Source of the DNA: Aliidongia sp035943795
GTDB taxonomy: Bacteria; Pseudomonadota; Alphaproteobacteria; ATCC43930; CGMCC-115725
Assembly: GCF_035943795.1 (NCBI RefSeq)
Contig: NZ_DASZBY010000034.1
Coordinates: forward strand, 124,001 to 188,000
DNA: 64,000 bases
Direction: 5' to 3'
Shown: positions 35,234 through 45,610 of the stretch, piece by piece
How the letters are laid out: every line of letters begins with the position of its first letter
How positions within the stretch are numbered: the first letter of the stretch is position 1
The notes under the pieces: generated by a model
The model's database searches: none
What the model saw: only the letters and a program-made list of their open reading frames with translations
Told to the model about the DNA's origin: nothing
Translations under genes and position numbers: made by a program

Positions 35234-36637
35234 TCAGGCGCCGGTCTGCAGTCGCTCGATCAATTGCCCGACCGTCGGCACGAAGCCATCCGCGTAGAAC
35301 GGATCGCTGCCGAAACGATAGGCATTATGGCCGGCGAACATCAGATTGTCGTCGATCTCGTCGGAATGGCTGATGCCCTGCAGCGTCTTCTGGATGCAGA
35401 ACGAGCGGGGATCGGCCTTCTTGCCGGTCGTTCCACTCTCGCCCTGGGACCAGTTCGAGAAGCCGCAGGCCGACAGGCAGCCCATGCAATCGACCTGGTC
35501 GATGCGGATCTGCTCGGCCGAGGCCGGGGTCACGAATACCAGGGTCGAGTCCGGGGTGCGCATGGTTTCGGTGAAGCCTTCGGCGACCCAGCGCTCAGCA
35601 TGCTCCTTGTCATGCGCCGCCAGATAGACAATACGCGCGCGCGGGCCCACGGCGAAGGCGACGCTGTGTTCGCCGACCGGCTCGACGGTGTAGGCCACCT
35701 GGCGCTCCGACCGATGGGTCAGGTCCTGGAGGAAATCGTTGGTGACGCCCGAGGAATAAAAGCCGGTCGGGCTGAAGCGGTTGAGATAGACGTCGCCAGG
35801 CTTCAGGGTCAGCAACCGCTTCTTCCAGGCCTCGGAGATCGGGCTTTCCCTGGTCAGCAGCGGGCGGGTGCCGAACTGGAAGGCGATCGGCCCCATTTCC
35901 GGATTGTCGATCCAGTCTTCCCACTCGTCGAGGCGCCACACGCCGCCGGCCATGAAGATCGGGGTCTGGTCGAGGCCGAACTCGCGCATCTGCTGGCGCA
36001 GCTCCAGGACGCGCGGATAGGGCGCTTCCGGCTTCTCCGGGTCCTCGGAATTGGACAGTCCGTTGTGGCCGCCCGCCAGCCAGGGATCCTCGTAGACCAC
36101 GCCGCCCAGCAGGCCCGAGAATTTGTGGTAGGCGCGCTTCCACAAGGCGCGGAACGCGCGGGCCGACGACACGATCGGATAATAATAGACGCCGTATTCC
36201 GCGCAGATCTCCGCGATCTTGTAGGGCATGCCGGCCCCACAGGTGACGCCGTGGATCAGGCCCTTGGCGCCCTCGAGGACGCCGTGCAGGATGCGCTCGG
36301 CGGCGGCCATCTCCCACAGCACGTTCATGTGGATCCGGCCTTGGCCGTTCGACACTTCATGCGCGATCTTGGCCTGCTGGATGCCGCCGCGGATCGAATA
36401 GGCGACCAGTTCCTCGTGCCGTTCGCGCCTGGTCTTGCCGTAGTAGATCTGGGGGATTTCCTGGCCGTGCTCGTCGAAGGAATCCGCATTCACGCCCGAG
36501 AAGGTGCCGACACCACCGGCGGCCGCCCAGGCACCGGAGCTCTCGCCATTCGATACGGAGATGCCTTTGCCGCCTTCAACCAGCGGCAATACCTCGCGTC
36601 CCGAAATAACCAGCGGTTTCAACGCCTTCACTGCCAT
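35234..36637 (-). CDS. Nitronate monooxygenase-like flavoprotein with Cys cluster
   Basis: 467-residue FMN-type TIM-barrel protein (2-nitropropane dioxygenase/nitronate monooxygenase superfamily). Barrel marks are EGGKGISVSNGESSGAWAAA, GGVGTFSGVNADS, GAKGLIHGVTCGAGMPYKIA, YYYPIVSSARAFRALWKRAY and the glycine-rich MAGGVWRLDEW. It is longer than classic NMOs (about 320-370). The extra C-terminal region carries Cys384, Cys387 and Cys391 in VDCMGCLSACGFSNW, plus further Cys. This could bind a metal or iron-sulfur cluster, but that is inference. ATG 36637 (MAVKALKPL) is chosen; ATG 36652 is an alternative. Confidence 0.88.
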   Translation of the reverse strand: MAVKALKPLVISGREVLPLVEGGKGISVSNGESSGAWAAAGGVGTFSGVNADSFDEHGQEIPQIYYGKTRRERHEELVAYSIRGGIQQAKIAHEVSNGQGRIHMNVLWEMAAAERILHGVLEGAKGLIHGVTCGAGMPYKIAEICAEYGVYYYPIVSSARAFRALWKRAYHKFSGLLGGVVYEDPWLAGGHNGLSNSEDPEKPEAPYPRVLELRQQMREFGLDQTPIFMAGGVWRLDEWEDWIDNPEMGPIAFQFGTRPLLTRESPISEAWKKRLLTLKPGDVYLNRFSPTGFYSSGVTNDFLQDLTHRSERQVAYTVEPVGEHSVAFAVGPRARIVYLAAHDKEHAERWVAEGFTETMRTPDSTLVFVTPASAEQIRIDQVDCMGCLSACGFSNWSQGESGTTGKKADPRSFCIQKTLQGISHSDEIDDNLMFAGHNAYRFGSDPFYADGFVPTVGQLIERLQTGA

Positions 36638-36770
36638 CCACTCCCAGTCCATACGGCGCCGGACTCCAAGGTCCCCCGCGCCATCCAACGTCGTTATAAA
36701 AATCCCGCCCCTTATATGGGCTCCATCCGAAAAAAGCTAACCCCGACCGGCGCGCCGTCAGGTCCGCCGC

Positions 36771-37514
36771 TCAGACCAGCGGCAGGACCTGATCCGGAAC
36801 ATCGGTGAAAACGCCCGAGACGCCCCAGCCGAACAACTCCTGCGCGCGGCCGGCATGATTGACCGTATAGCAGAAAAGCGGGTATCCGGCGGCGCGGATT
36901 TCCCTGGCGCGCGCCGGGGTGAGCGGCGTATGGCCGCAATGCAGGGTCGTGGCCTCGATCGCCTCGACCATCCCGCGCCATTCGTCGGTCACCGTCTCCA
37001 GCAACAGGCCGCGCGCGATCTCCGGAGCCACGTCGCGCGCCACTTCGAGCGAACGATAGTCGAAGCTTGAGACCAGCGGTGGCGGCAGATGGTCGGGCCA
37101 GGCCGAGCGCAGCAATTCCATGGTGGCGATGGCGGTGTCGTCCTCGACGCCCGGCGTCGGCTTCAGCTCGACGTTGGCGCCGAGGCCGAGGTCGGCCAAC
37201 AGGTCGATGACCTCCTCCAAGGTCGGAATGGTCTCACCGGCGAAGCGCGGGTCGAACCAGGCACCGGCGTCGTAGGACGCGATTTCTTCCAGCACCATGT
37301 CGCCGACGGCGCCCTGGCCGTCGGTCGTGCGATCGATCAGGTCGTCATGCAGCACGACGCAGCGACCGTCGGCAGTCAGATGCACGTCGAACTCGACCCA
37401 CGAGACGCCCAGCGCCTTGGCAATGCGGAAACCGGCGAGCGTGTTCTCGGGCGCATGGCCCGCGGCACCGCGATGGCCGACGACCTTGGGGACCAGGAGT
37501 TGGGGTTGTCGCAT
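36771..37514 (-). CDS. ugpQ: Glycerophosphodiester phosphodiesterase
   Basis: Hydrolyses glycerophosphodiesters to glycerol-3-phosphate and an alcohol. The 247-residue cytoplasmic TIM-barrel has the catalytic VGHRGAAGHAPENTLAGF, the metal-binding WVEFDVHLTADGRCVVLHDD, and NVELKPTPG. The C-terminus GVFTDVPDQVLPLV closes the barrel. No signal peptide is present. ATG 37514 follows GAGGAGGG. It is downstream of the pnp terminator on the same strand, so it probably has its own promoter. Confidence 0.93.
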   Translation of the reverse strand: MRQPQLLVPKVVGHRGAAGHAPENTLAGFRIAKALGVSWVEFDVHLTADGRCVVLHDDLIDRTTDGQGAVGDMVLEEIASYDAGAWFDPRFAGETIPTLEEVIDLLADLGLGANVELKPTPGVEDDTAIATMELLRSAWPDHLPPPLVSSFDYRSLEVARDVAPEIARGLLLETVTDEWRGMVEAIEATTLHCGHTPLTPARAREIRAAGYPLFCYTVNHAGRAQELFGWGVSGVFTDVPDQVLPLV

Positions 37515-37534
37515 CGGACCCTCCTCGAAAGTGA

Positions 37535-37565
37535 AAGAGCGGCCGCGAGACTGGCGGCCGCTCTT
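37535..37565 (-). terminator. pnp transcription terminator
   Basis: AAGAGCGGCCGC (37535-37546) and GCGGCCGCTCTT (37554-37565) form a 12-bp perfect stem with a 7-base loop. On the minus strand it is followed by TTTCACTTTC. It lies 33 bases past the pnp stop. Confidence 0.8.
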
Positions 37566-37597
37566 CCGGAGCAGTGGCAGAAAGGGGCTGTGGCCGG

Positions 37598-39724
<2,127 letters not shown>

Positions 39725-40043
39725 TATGGGGTTTTCCCTTTTTCTTGATCCCGCGCGCGCCCGGCGAATTTCCGACCATCATGGCCGGTTCCGAAATCCG
39801 TGGGGGTGCTGTCACCCTGGATGGCCTGGCGGCTGGCGGGATCGGGTGTCTTGGAAAGCACCGAAAGTACCGCGGTGCGGCGGCGGGTCGGAAATAGCCC
39901 CGACCCTCGGGATACGACCCGGCGAAGCGATGCGGCGATATGCAAAACCCCGGGCGCGGCTTGGGCATCGACCGGTCCGATGGACCGGTCCCCATGCCGC
40001 GATGCCCGGGGTCGCATCGCGTTCGTTTGGGCGTCTAGCCTGC
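39725..40043 (-). promoter_or_regulatory. rpsO-pnp intergenic region with nested hairpin
   Basis: A 319-base spacer with no gene. At 39947-40012 the arms ACCCCGGGC and GCCCGGGGT enclose GGCAT/ATGCC (39964-39968/39994-39998) and a perfect inner stem ACCGGTCC-GAT-GGACCGGT (39971-39989). In the mRNA this is a long double-stranded structure that could end rpsO transcripts or serve as the processing site in the pnp leader, as known in E. coli. No T-tract follows it. Confidence 0.7.
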
Positions 40044-40313
40044 TCAGCGGCGCAGGCCCAGCCGACCGATCAGCTGCTCATACCGCGAAACGTTCTTGCG
40101 CTTCAGGTAGTCCAGCAGCGAACGTCGCTGACCGACCATGACCAACAGGCCACGGCGGCTATGGAAATCTTTCTTGTGGTCGCCCAGATGCCCGGTCAGG
40201 TTCTTGATCCGCTCGGACAGGATCGCGACCTGGACTTCCGGCGAACCGGTATCGCCTTCGTTCGTGGCGTATTCTTTGACGAGCTCGGTCTTGCGCTCAG
40301 CGGTAATCGACAT
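40044..40313 (-). CDS. rpsO: 30S ribosomal protein S15
   Basis: 89 residues, the standard length for S15, which binds the central domain of 16S rRNA. Seen are MSITAERKTELVKEYA, EGDTGSPEVQVAILSERIKN, LTGHLGDHKKDFHSRRGLLV and RRSLLDYLKRKNVSRYEQLI. It lies 18 bases after truB and upstream of pnp, the usual order. Confidence 0.98.
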   Translation of the reverse strand: MSITAERKTELVKEYATNEGDTGSPEVQVAILSERIKNLTGHLGDHKKDFHSRRGLLVMVGQRRSLLDYLKRKNVSRYEQLIGRLGLRR

Positions 40314-40331
40314 CGGAAACGTTCCTTTATC

Positions 40332-41252
40332 TTACAGGTTCAGGACACGCACCGGCCGAAGCATGCCTGCATCGAACTCCGCCAAGGCGACGAGCTTGCC
40401 GCTCGCGCTGACGGAGACAATCGACCCGTTGCCGAGTAGACCGATGGTTGCCCGATCCGGCGGGCAAGGCGACGGGACGCTTTGTCCTTGTCGCAGGCGG
40501 AGCGCTTCAGCCTCCGACAAGGCCAGGGCCGGGATGTCGTCCAGCGCGGTCTCGATCGGCAGCAGGTGCTCGGATAGCGCGGGAATATGCCCCAGATGGT
40601 CCAGCATATCCACAGAAATCGCGTGTTCGACCGTGAAGCGGCCGACCGTCAGGCGCCGGAGCGCGCGCAGGTGACCGACCGTGCCCAGGACGCGGGCTAA
40701 GTCCCTGCCAAGGCTGCGCATATAGGCGCCTTTGCCGGACGTGACGTCGAAAGTCGCGTGGTTTTCATCGTCGATCGAGACCAGATCGAAGGCATCGATG
40801 CGTATGGCGCGGGGCTGCAATTCGACCGCCTGGCCGGCGCGGGCCAAGTCGTAGGCCCTGACGCCGTCGACCAGGATGGCCGAATAGGTCGACGGTACCT
40901 GCTGGATGTCGCCGGTGAACTGCGGCAGCGCCGCGCGGATCTGATCTTCGCCAGGCCGCACCGGGCTGGTCTCGGTGACCGTCCCCTCGGCATCGTCGGT
41001 CGCCGTCGCCTCGCCCCAGCGCACGGTCAGGCGATAGCGCTTCATGCCGGCCATGGCATAGGCGACGGTCTTGGTCGCCTCGCCCAGTGCGATCGGCAGC
41101 ATGCCGCTGGCCAGGGGGTCGAGCGTGCCGCCGTGGCCGGCCTTTTCCGCATTGAACGCCCGGCGAACCCGTCCGACCGCCTGAGTCGAGGTCATGCCGA
41201 CCGGCTTATCGAACGCGACCCAGCCGTGGACGGGGGTACCCTTGCGCTTCAC
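40332..41252 (-). CDS. truB: tRNA pseudouridine(55) synthase
   Basis: 306-residue enzyme making pseudouridine 55 in the T-loop of tRNAs. The N-terminal VHGWVAFDKPVGMTSTQAVG and the catalytic aspartate segment KAGHGGTLDPLASGMLPIAL are clear, followed by KRYRLTVRWGEATATDDAEG. The C-terminal domain contains a PUA-like region. The start overlaps the rbfA stop by four bases (ATGA), so the two are coupled. Confidence 0.97.
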   Translation of the reverse strand: MKRKGTPVHGWVAFDKPVGMTSTQAVGRVRRAFNAEKAGHGGTLDPLASGMLPIALGEATKTVAYAMAGMKRYRLTVRWGEATATDDAEGTVTETSPVRPGEDQIRAALPQFTGDIQQVPSTYSAILVDGVRAYDLARAGQAVELQPRAIRIDAFDLVSIDDENHATFDVTSGKGAYMRSLGRDLARVLGTVGHLRALRRLTVGRFTVEHAISVDMLDHLGHIPALSEHLLPIETALDDIPALALSEAEALRLRQGQSVPSPCPPDRATIGLLGNGSIVSVSASGKLVALAEFDAGMLRPVRVLNL

Positions 41253-41671
41253 GCGCCCGGCGCTTCGTCGTCTTCGTCGGAAGCGGGCGGCCGGATGTCC
41301 TGCAGCACTTCGGGGCGATGCAGCAGTTCCTCGATACGCTGGGCCTGGTCGAACGAGACGTCGAGCTCGAACGATAGACGCGGCACCGCGCGCAGGCGCA
41401 CTTCGCGGCCCACGGTGCCACGCAGATAGGCCGAGCAGCGCTTCAGCCCTTTCAGCACTTCCGCACCATGCTCGCCGTTGAGCGGCACGATGAAGGCGGT
41501 CGCGTTCTTCAGGTCGGGACTGATGCGGACCTCGGTCACCGTGATGGTGCGGCCCATCAGGTCCGGATCGCGCAGTTCGTCCCGTGCCAGCACCTGGGCC
41601 AGCACATGGCGAATCTCTTCGCCGACGCGCAATTGCCGTTGGCTCGCCGTCCGGCCGTCGCGTTTATTCAT
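41249..41671 (-). CDS. rbfA: 30S ribosome-binding factor A
   Basis: 140 residues with a KH-like fold that matures the 5' end of 16S rRNA. SQRQLRVGEEIRHVLAQVLA, TVTEVRISPDLKNATAFIVP and VGREVRLRAVPRLSFELDVS are family blocks. An acidic tail (SDEDDEAPGA) is present. ATG 41671 follows GGAAGGAAG; a longer start at 41701 lies inside a repeat and is rejected. Confidence 0.96.
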   Translation of the reverse strand: MNKRDGRTASQRQLRVGEEIRHVLAQVLARDELRDPDLMGRTITVTEVRISPDLKNATAFIVPLNGEHGAEVLKGLKRCSAYLRGTVGREVRLRAVPRLSFELDVSFDQAQRIEELLHRPEVLQDIRPPASDEDDEAPGA

Positions 41672-41693
41672 GGTTCTTCCTTCCAGCGGAAAC

Positions 41694-41759
41694 GCCCTCA
41701 CCCGCCGCGCTTACGCTCGGCACCCTCCACCGCCGAAGCGGAGAGGGAAGGGTGAGGGC
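41694..41759. repeat. Palindromic intergenic repeat between infB and rbfA
   Basis: The 66-base element starts with GCCCTCACCC (41694-41703) and ends with the exact inverted copy GGGTGAGGGC (41750-41759). The interior has further partial symmetry (CGCTTACGCTCGG; CCGCCGAAGCGG). It resembles the dispersed CCCTCACCC...GGGTGAGGG elements seen between genes in many alphaproteobacteria. Only one copy is in this window. Confidence 0.65.
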
Positions 41760-41784
41760 CGCTGCTCTTGAGCGATACGCCCGG

Positions 41785-44700
41785 TCAGAGCGTCCGCTTG
41801 ACCTCTTCGACTTCGAAGCACTCGATGATGTCGCCGGCCTGGATGTCCGTGTAGTTCTCGAACGCCATGCCGCACTCGTAACCCTCGCGGACTTCCTTGA
41901 CCTCGTCCTTGAAGCGCTTGAGCGTCTTCAGGCTGCCTTCATGGATGACCACGCTGTCGCGCAGCAGGCGAACCTTGGCGCCGCGCTTGACGATGCCTTC
42001 GGTGATCATGCAGCCGGCGACCTTGCCGACCTTGGTGATGTCGAACACTTCGCGGATCTGCGCATTGCCCAGGAAGTTCTCGCGCAGCGACGGGGCGAGC
42101 ATGCCTTCGAGCATCTGCTTCATGTCGTCGATCACGTCATAGATGATCGAGTAGTAGCGGATGTCGACGCTGTCGCGCCGGGCCAGGTCGCGGGCCTGCG
42201 GGTTGGCACGGACGTTGAAGCCGATCACGATCGCCTTGGAGGCGCCGGCGAGGTTGATGTCGCTCTCGCTGATCGCACCCACGCCGCTGTTCAGCACGCG
42301 CACCGCCACTTCGTTGGTGCCGAGGCCGCGGAGCGAAGCCAGGATGGCTTCGAGCGAGCCCTGCACGTCCGACTTGACGACGATCGGCAGTTCCTTGGCC
42401 GTACCGGCCGCGATCGCGGAGAACATCTCCTCGAGCGTGCCGCGCGCACCGGCGACATGGGTCGCATCGCGCTTGCGGCGCTGGCGGAACTCGGCGACGT
42501 CACGGGCGCGCGCCTCGTTCTCGACGACCGAGAAATCGTCGCCGGCCATCGGGGCGGCGTTGAGGCCCAACACCTCGACCGGCATGCCGGGGCCGGCCGT
42601 CTTGATGTTCTCGCCCTTGTCGTCGAGCAGGGCACGCACCTTGCCGGACTCGCCGCCCGCGACGAAGATGTCGCCGACCTTGAGCGTGCCGCGCTGGATC
42701 AGCACGGTCGCCACGGCACCCCGGCCCCGCTCCAGCTTGGCTTCGATGATGACGCCTTCGGCCGACCGGTTCGGGTTGGCGCGCAGGTCCAACAGCTCGG
42801 CCTGCAGCAGGATCGCCTCTTCCAGCTTGTCGAGGCCGGTCTTCTTCAGCGCCGATACCTCGATGTCGAGCACGTCGCCGCCCATGCCTTCGACCACGAG
42901 GTCGTGCTGGAGCAGTTCCTGACGGACGCGATTGGCGTCGGCACCCGGCTTGTCGATCTTGTTGATCGCCACGATGATCGGAGCGCCCGCCGCCTTGGCA
43001 TGGCGGATCGCCTCGACCGTCTGGTCCTTGATGCCGTCATCGGCGGCGACGACGAGCACGACGATGTCGGTCACGTTGGCGCCGCGGGCACGCATCGCGG
43101 TGAAGGCCTGATGGCCCGGCGTATCGATGAAGGTGATCTTGTGCTGGCTGGGCAAGGTCACCTGATAGGCGCCGATATGCTGGGTGATGCCGCCCGCTTC
43201 GCCGCCGGCCACGTCGGTCTGACGCAGCGCATCCAGCAGCGAGGTTTTGCCGTGATCGACATGGCCCATGATGGTGACGACCGGCGGACGCGCCTCGCGC
43301 GCCTCGTCGATGTCTTCATCGCCCTTGAGGCCGATCTCGATGTCGGCCTCAGCGACGCGCTTCACCACATGGCCGAATTCGGCCACGATCAATTCGGCCG
43401 TATCCGGGTCGATCGACTGGGTCAGCGTCGCCATGATGCCGTTGCGCATCAAGGCCTTGATCACATCGGTGCCGCGCTCGGCCATGCGATTGGCCAGCTC
43501 CTGCACGGTGATCGATTCAGGGATGATCACGTCGCGCACGACCTTTACTTGTTCGGCCTGCTGCATCATGCGCAGGCGTTCGCGTTCCCGGGCCCGGCGA
43601 ACCGAAGCCAGCGAGCGCGTACGGTCGTCATCGTCCGACAGGGCGCGGGTGACGGTCAGCTTGCCGGTGCGGCGACGCTGATCGGTCCGGGTCCGTGCGG
43701 GGGCGGGGGCGGGCGTGCGCTTCTCGACCACGCGGCCGATGGCGCCGCGCTTCGGTGCCTCCTCGGCTTCGGGCTCGGCGACGCCCGGCTTGACCTTGCC
43801 GGCTGCCGTCAGGGCAGCGACCTTGGCGGCGGCGTTCTTGCCGGCCCGCTCGGCCATCTCGCGGCGCGAATCGTCCTCGACCTTCTGCTTCTTGGCGACT
43901 TCGTCCGCGGTGCGACGCGACTCGTCCTCGGCGCGACGGCGGGCCTCCGCGGCAGCCGTCTCCTCGACGTGGCGGCGGCGCTCTTCCTCGTCCCGGGCGC
44001 GTTCGGTCTCGAGCTCGCGCGAGCGCCGGGCCAGCTCGATCTCGGTCTGCTTCCGCTGCGCCTCGCCATGGACCATGCTCTGCACGGCCTTCATGCGGGC
44101 GGCACGCTCTTCCTCGGTCAAGGTGCGCGGCACGGTGGCGCCGCCGCGACGCAGCGACGTCGGCGTGGTCGGCGGCGTCAGGATCCGGGCGGCGGGGCGC
44201 GGACCCAGCACACGTGTCGGCTCGGCCGGGCGTGGCGCGGCACTTACGACGGGCGCTGCCTCGACCTTCGGCGGCGGGGCGACGGGCGCTTCGGCCTTCG
44301 GGGCTTCAGCGGCCGGCGGCACCGCGACCGGCGCGGCCTCGACGACGACCGGTGCCGCCTCGACGACGGGTTCGGGCTTGGGCGCGGGAGCCTGCTGCAC
44401 GGGGGCGACCACCACCGGAGCGACCGGGGCCGCAACTTTCTGGACGACCGGCGCCGGGGCCGGGGCCACGACCGGTGCCGGCACGGGTGCCGCCTCGACC
44501 GTCGGAGCATGACCGGGGCGCGGCGGCTCGATCGCGCGCTTCTTCTTGACTTCGACCGTCACGGTCTTGGTGCGGCCGTGCGGGAAGCTCTGCCGGACCT
44601 GACCTGAGCCCGCATCGATCGGCTTCTTCAGCTCGAGGCGGCCACCGGGGCGCGCGAGGCTGAGAGGGCGCTTGGTCTCTTGTTCGTTGCTGTCCGTCAT
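41785..44700 (-). CDS. infB: Translation initiation factor IF-2
   Basis: 971-residue GTPase that places fMet-tRNA on the 30S subunit. The N-terminus is long: a conserved start (SLARPGGRLELKKPIDAGS), then about 150 Ala/Pro/Val-rich residues, then a charged helical region (EEERRRHVEETAAAEARRRA). An IF2-N domain (VIIPESITVQELANRMAERG) follows. The G domain starts near residue 479 with GHVDHGKTSLLDALR, then DTPGHQAF and NKIDKPG. Beta-barrel and C-terminal fMet-tRNA binding domains end with EEVKRTL. ATG 44700 is the normal start. Confidence 0.98.
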   Translation of the reverse strand: MTDSNEQETKRPLSLARPGGRLELKKPIDAGSGQVRQSFPHGRTKTVTVEVKKKRAIEPPRPGHAPTVEAAPVPAPVVAPAPAPVVQKVAAPVAPVVVAPVQQAPAPKPEPVVEAAPVVVEAAPVAVPPAAEAPKAEAPVAPPPKVEAAPVVSAAPRPAEPTRVLGPRPAARILTPPTTPTSLRRGGATVPRTLTEEERAARMKAVQSMVHGEAQRKQTEIELARRSRELETERARDEEERRRHVEETAAAEARRRAEDESRRTADEVAKKQKVEDDSRREMAERAGKNAAAKVAALTAAGKVKPGVAEPEAEEAPKRGAIGRVVEKRTPAPAPARTRTDQRRRTGKLTVTRALSDDDDRTRSLASVRRARERERLRMMQQAEQVKVVRDVIIPESITVQELANRMAERGTDVIKALMRNGIMATLTQSIDPDTAELIVAEFGHVVKRVAEADIEIGLKGDEDIDEAREARPPVVTIMGHVDHGKTSLLDALRQTDVAGGEAGGITQHIGAYQVTLPSQHKITFIDTPGHQAFTAMRARGANVTDIVVLVVAADDGIKDQTVEAIRHAKAAGAPIIVAINKIDKPGADANRVRQELLQHDLVVEGMGGDVLDIEVSALKKTGLDKLEEAILLQAELLDLRANPNRSAEGVIIEAKLERGRGAVATVLIQRGTLKVGDIFVAGGESGKVRALLDDKGENIKTAGPGMPVEVLGLNAAPMAGDDFSVVENEARARDVAEFRQRRKRDATHVAGARGTLEEMFSAIAAGTAKELPIVVKSDVQGSLEAILASLRGLGTNEVAVRVLNSGVGAISESDINLAGASKAIVIGFNVRANPQARDLARRDSVDIRYYSIIYDVIDDMKQMLEGMLAPSLRENFLGNAQIREVFDITKVGKVAGCMITEGIVKRGAKVRLLRDSVVIHEGSLKTLKRFKDEVKEVREGYECGMAFENYTDIQAGDIIECFEVEEVKRTL

Positions 44701-44937
44701 GTCTTCCCGAAACCGTCCATCCACTCGGGTGCCGCGGCACCGTTGCCTGATCGCGGGCGCACCCAGAGCGCCCGCCAGAACTTCGCTCCCGTCTTCGGGC
44801 GTCTCCGAGGGGGAGAAGCCCGATCGCGGGGAAACAGCCGACCGGCCCGGAAGCTCCGATACCAGGCGACATCAGCCCCTTGCCCGGCCGCCTGATGGCG
44901 TCCGTGCGCGGAGCTATACTCCATCATCCGCGCCGAG

Positions 44938-45603
44938 TCAGGCGCGGTGTGGTCCTTCGTCCGTCGGCGCCGGACCATTCGGTGCGCGGAACCCGGCCAG
45001 ACGAGCCGCGTCGACCCGCAACCGCGCCGCCAGCGCCCCTGCGCCGATCGCTCCGTGCACCACGTGTTCACGGCCGAATGCGGCGCCCAATTCGGCGGCA
45101 TTCAGCTGATCCATCACCGGCAGCCCGGGAGCCATCGCAGCGACCTTGTGCCGTCCGCCGTCGGCACCGTCGGAGGCTGCGACCAGCAGACCGACGCCGC
45201 CCTTGCGGATGGCTTGACCGACCTTCTCGAACCCCGCAACCGCCTTGCCCGACCGTCGGGCGAGCCCGACCGCCTCGCGGCAGCGCCGGACCAGCAGCAG
45301 TTCGATCCGATCGGCGAGATCCGCGGGTATCGTGACCGAGCGGCGTGCCGCCCGATCGAATGCCCGCTTCTTCACCGCCGTCGCCACTATATCGCGACGG
45401 CTGGTCAACCACAAACCTCGCCCCGGCAAGGCTGCCCCGACATCCGGCACGATCACCGCGTCGGGGCCGACCACGCACCGGACCATCGTTTCCTTGGCGA
45501 GCCGCTCGCCGGTGACGATGCACCGACGCAGCGGTCCGCTTTCCGGCTCGTCCGGTGGCATCCCGTCCGGCGCGTCGTCCGGGATGCTGCCAGTCTCGTC
45601 CAT
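44938..45603 (-). CDS. ylxR: YlxR-type RNA-binding protein (DUF448 with L7Ae-like domain)
   Basis: 221 residues. The N-terminal YlxR domain has PLRRCIVTGERLAKETMVRC, PGRGLWLTSRRDIVATAVKK and AFDRAARRSVTIPADLADRI. The second half (about 105-200) is L7Ae/L30e-like: REAVGLARRSGKAVAGFEKV and AIRKGGVGLLVAASDGADGG. This two-domain form is usual between nusA and infB in alphaproteobacteria. ATG 45603 is taken as start; ATG 45633 would overlap nusA. Confidence 0.93.
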   Translation of the reverse strand: MDETGSIPDDAPDGMPPDEPESGPLRRCIVTGERLAKETMVRCVVGPDAVIVPDVGAALPGRGLWLTSRRDIVATAVKKRAFDRAARRSVTIPADLADRIELLLVRRCREAVGLARRSGKAVAGFEKVGQAIRKGGVGLLVAASDGADGGRHKVAAMAPGLPVMDQLNAAELGAAFGREHVVHGAIGAGALAARLRVDAARLAGFRAPNGPAPTDEGPHRA

Positions 45604-45610
45604 CGTCCGA

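Noticed and set aside
41584..44607. Open frame of 1007 codons on the plus strand across infB
   Set aside because: It is the antisense of infB. Its His/Asp/Leu-rich translation has no known domain and no ribosome binding site.
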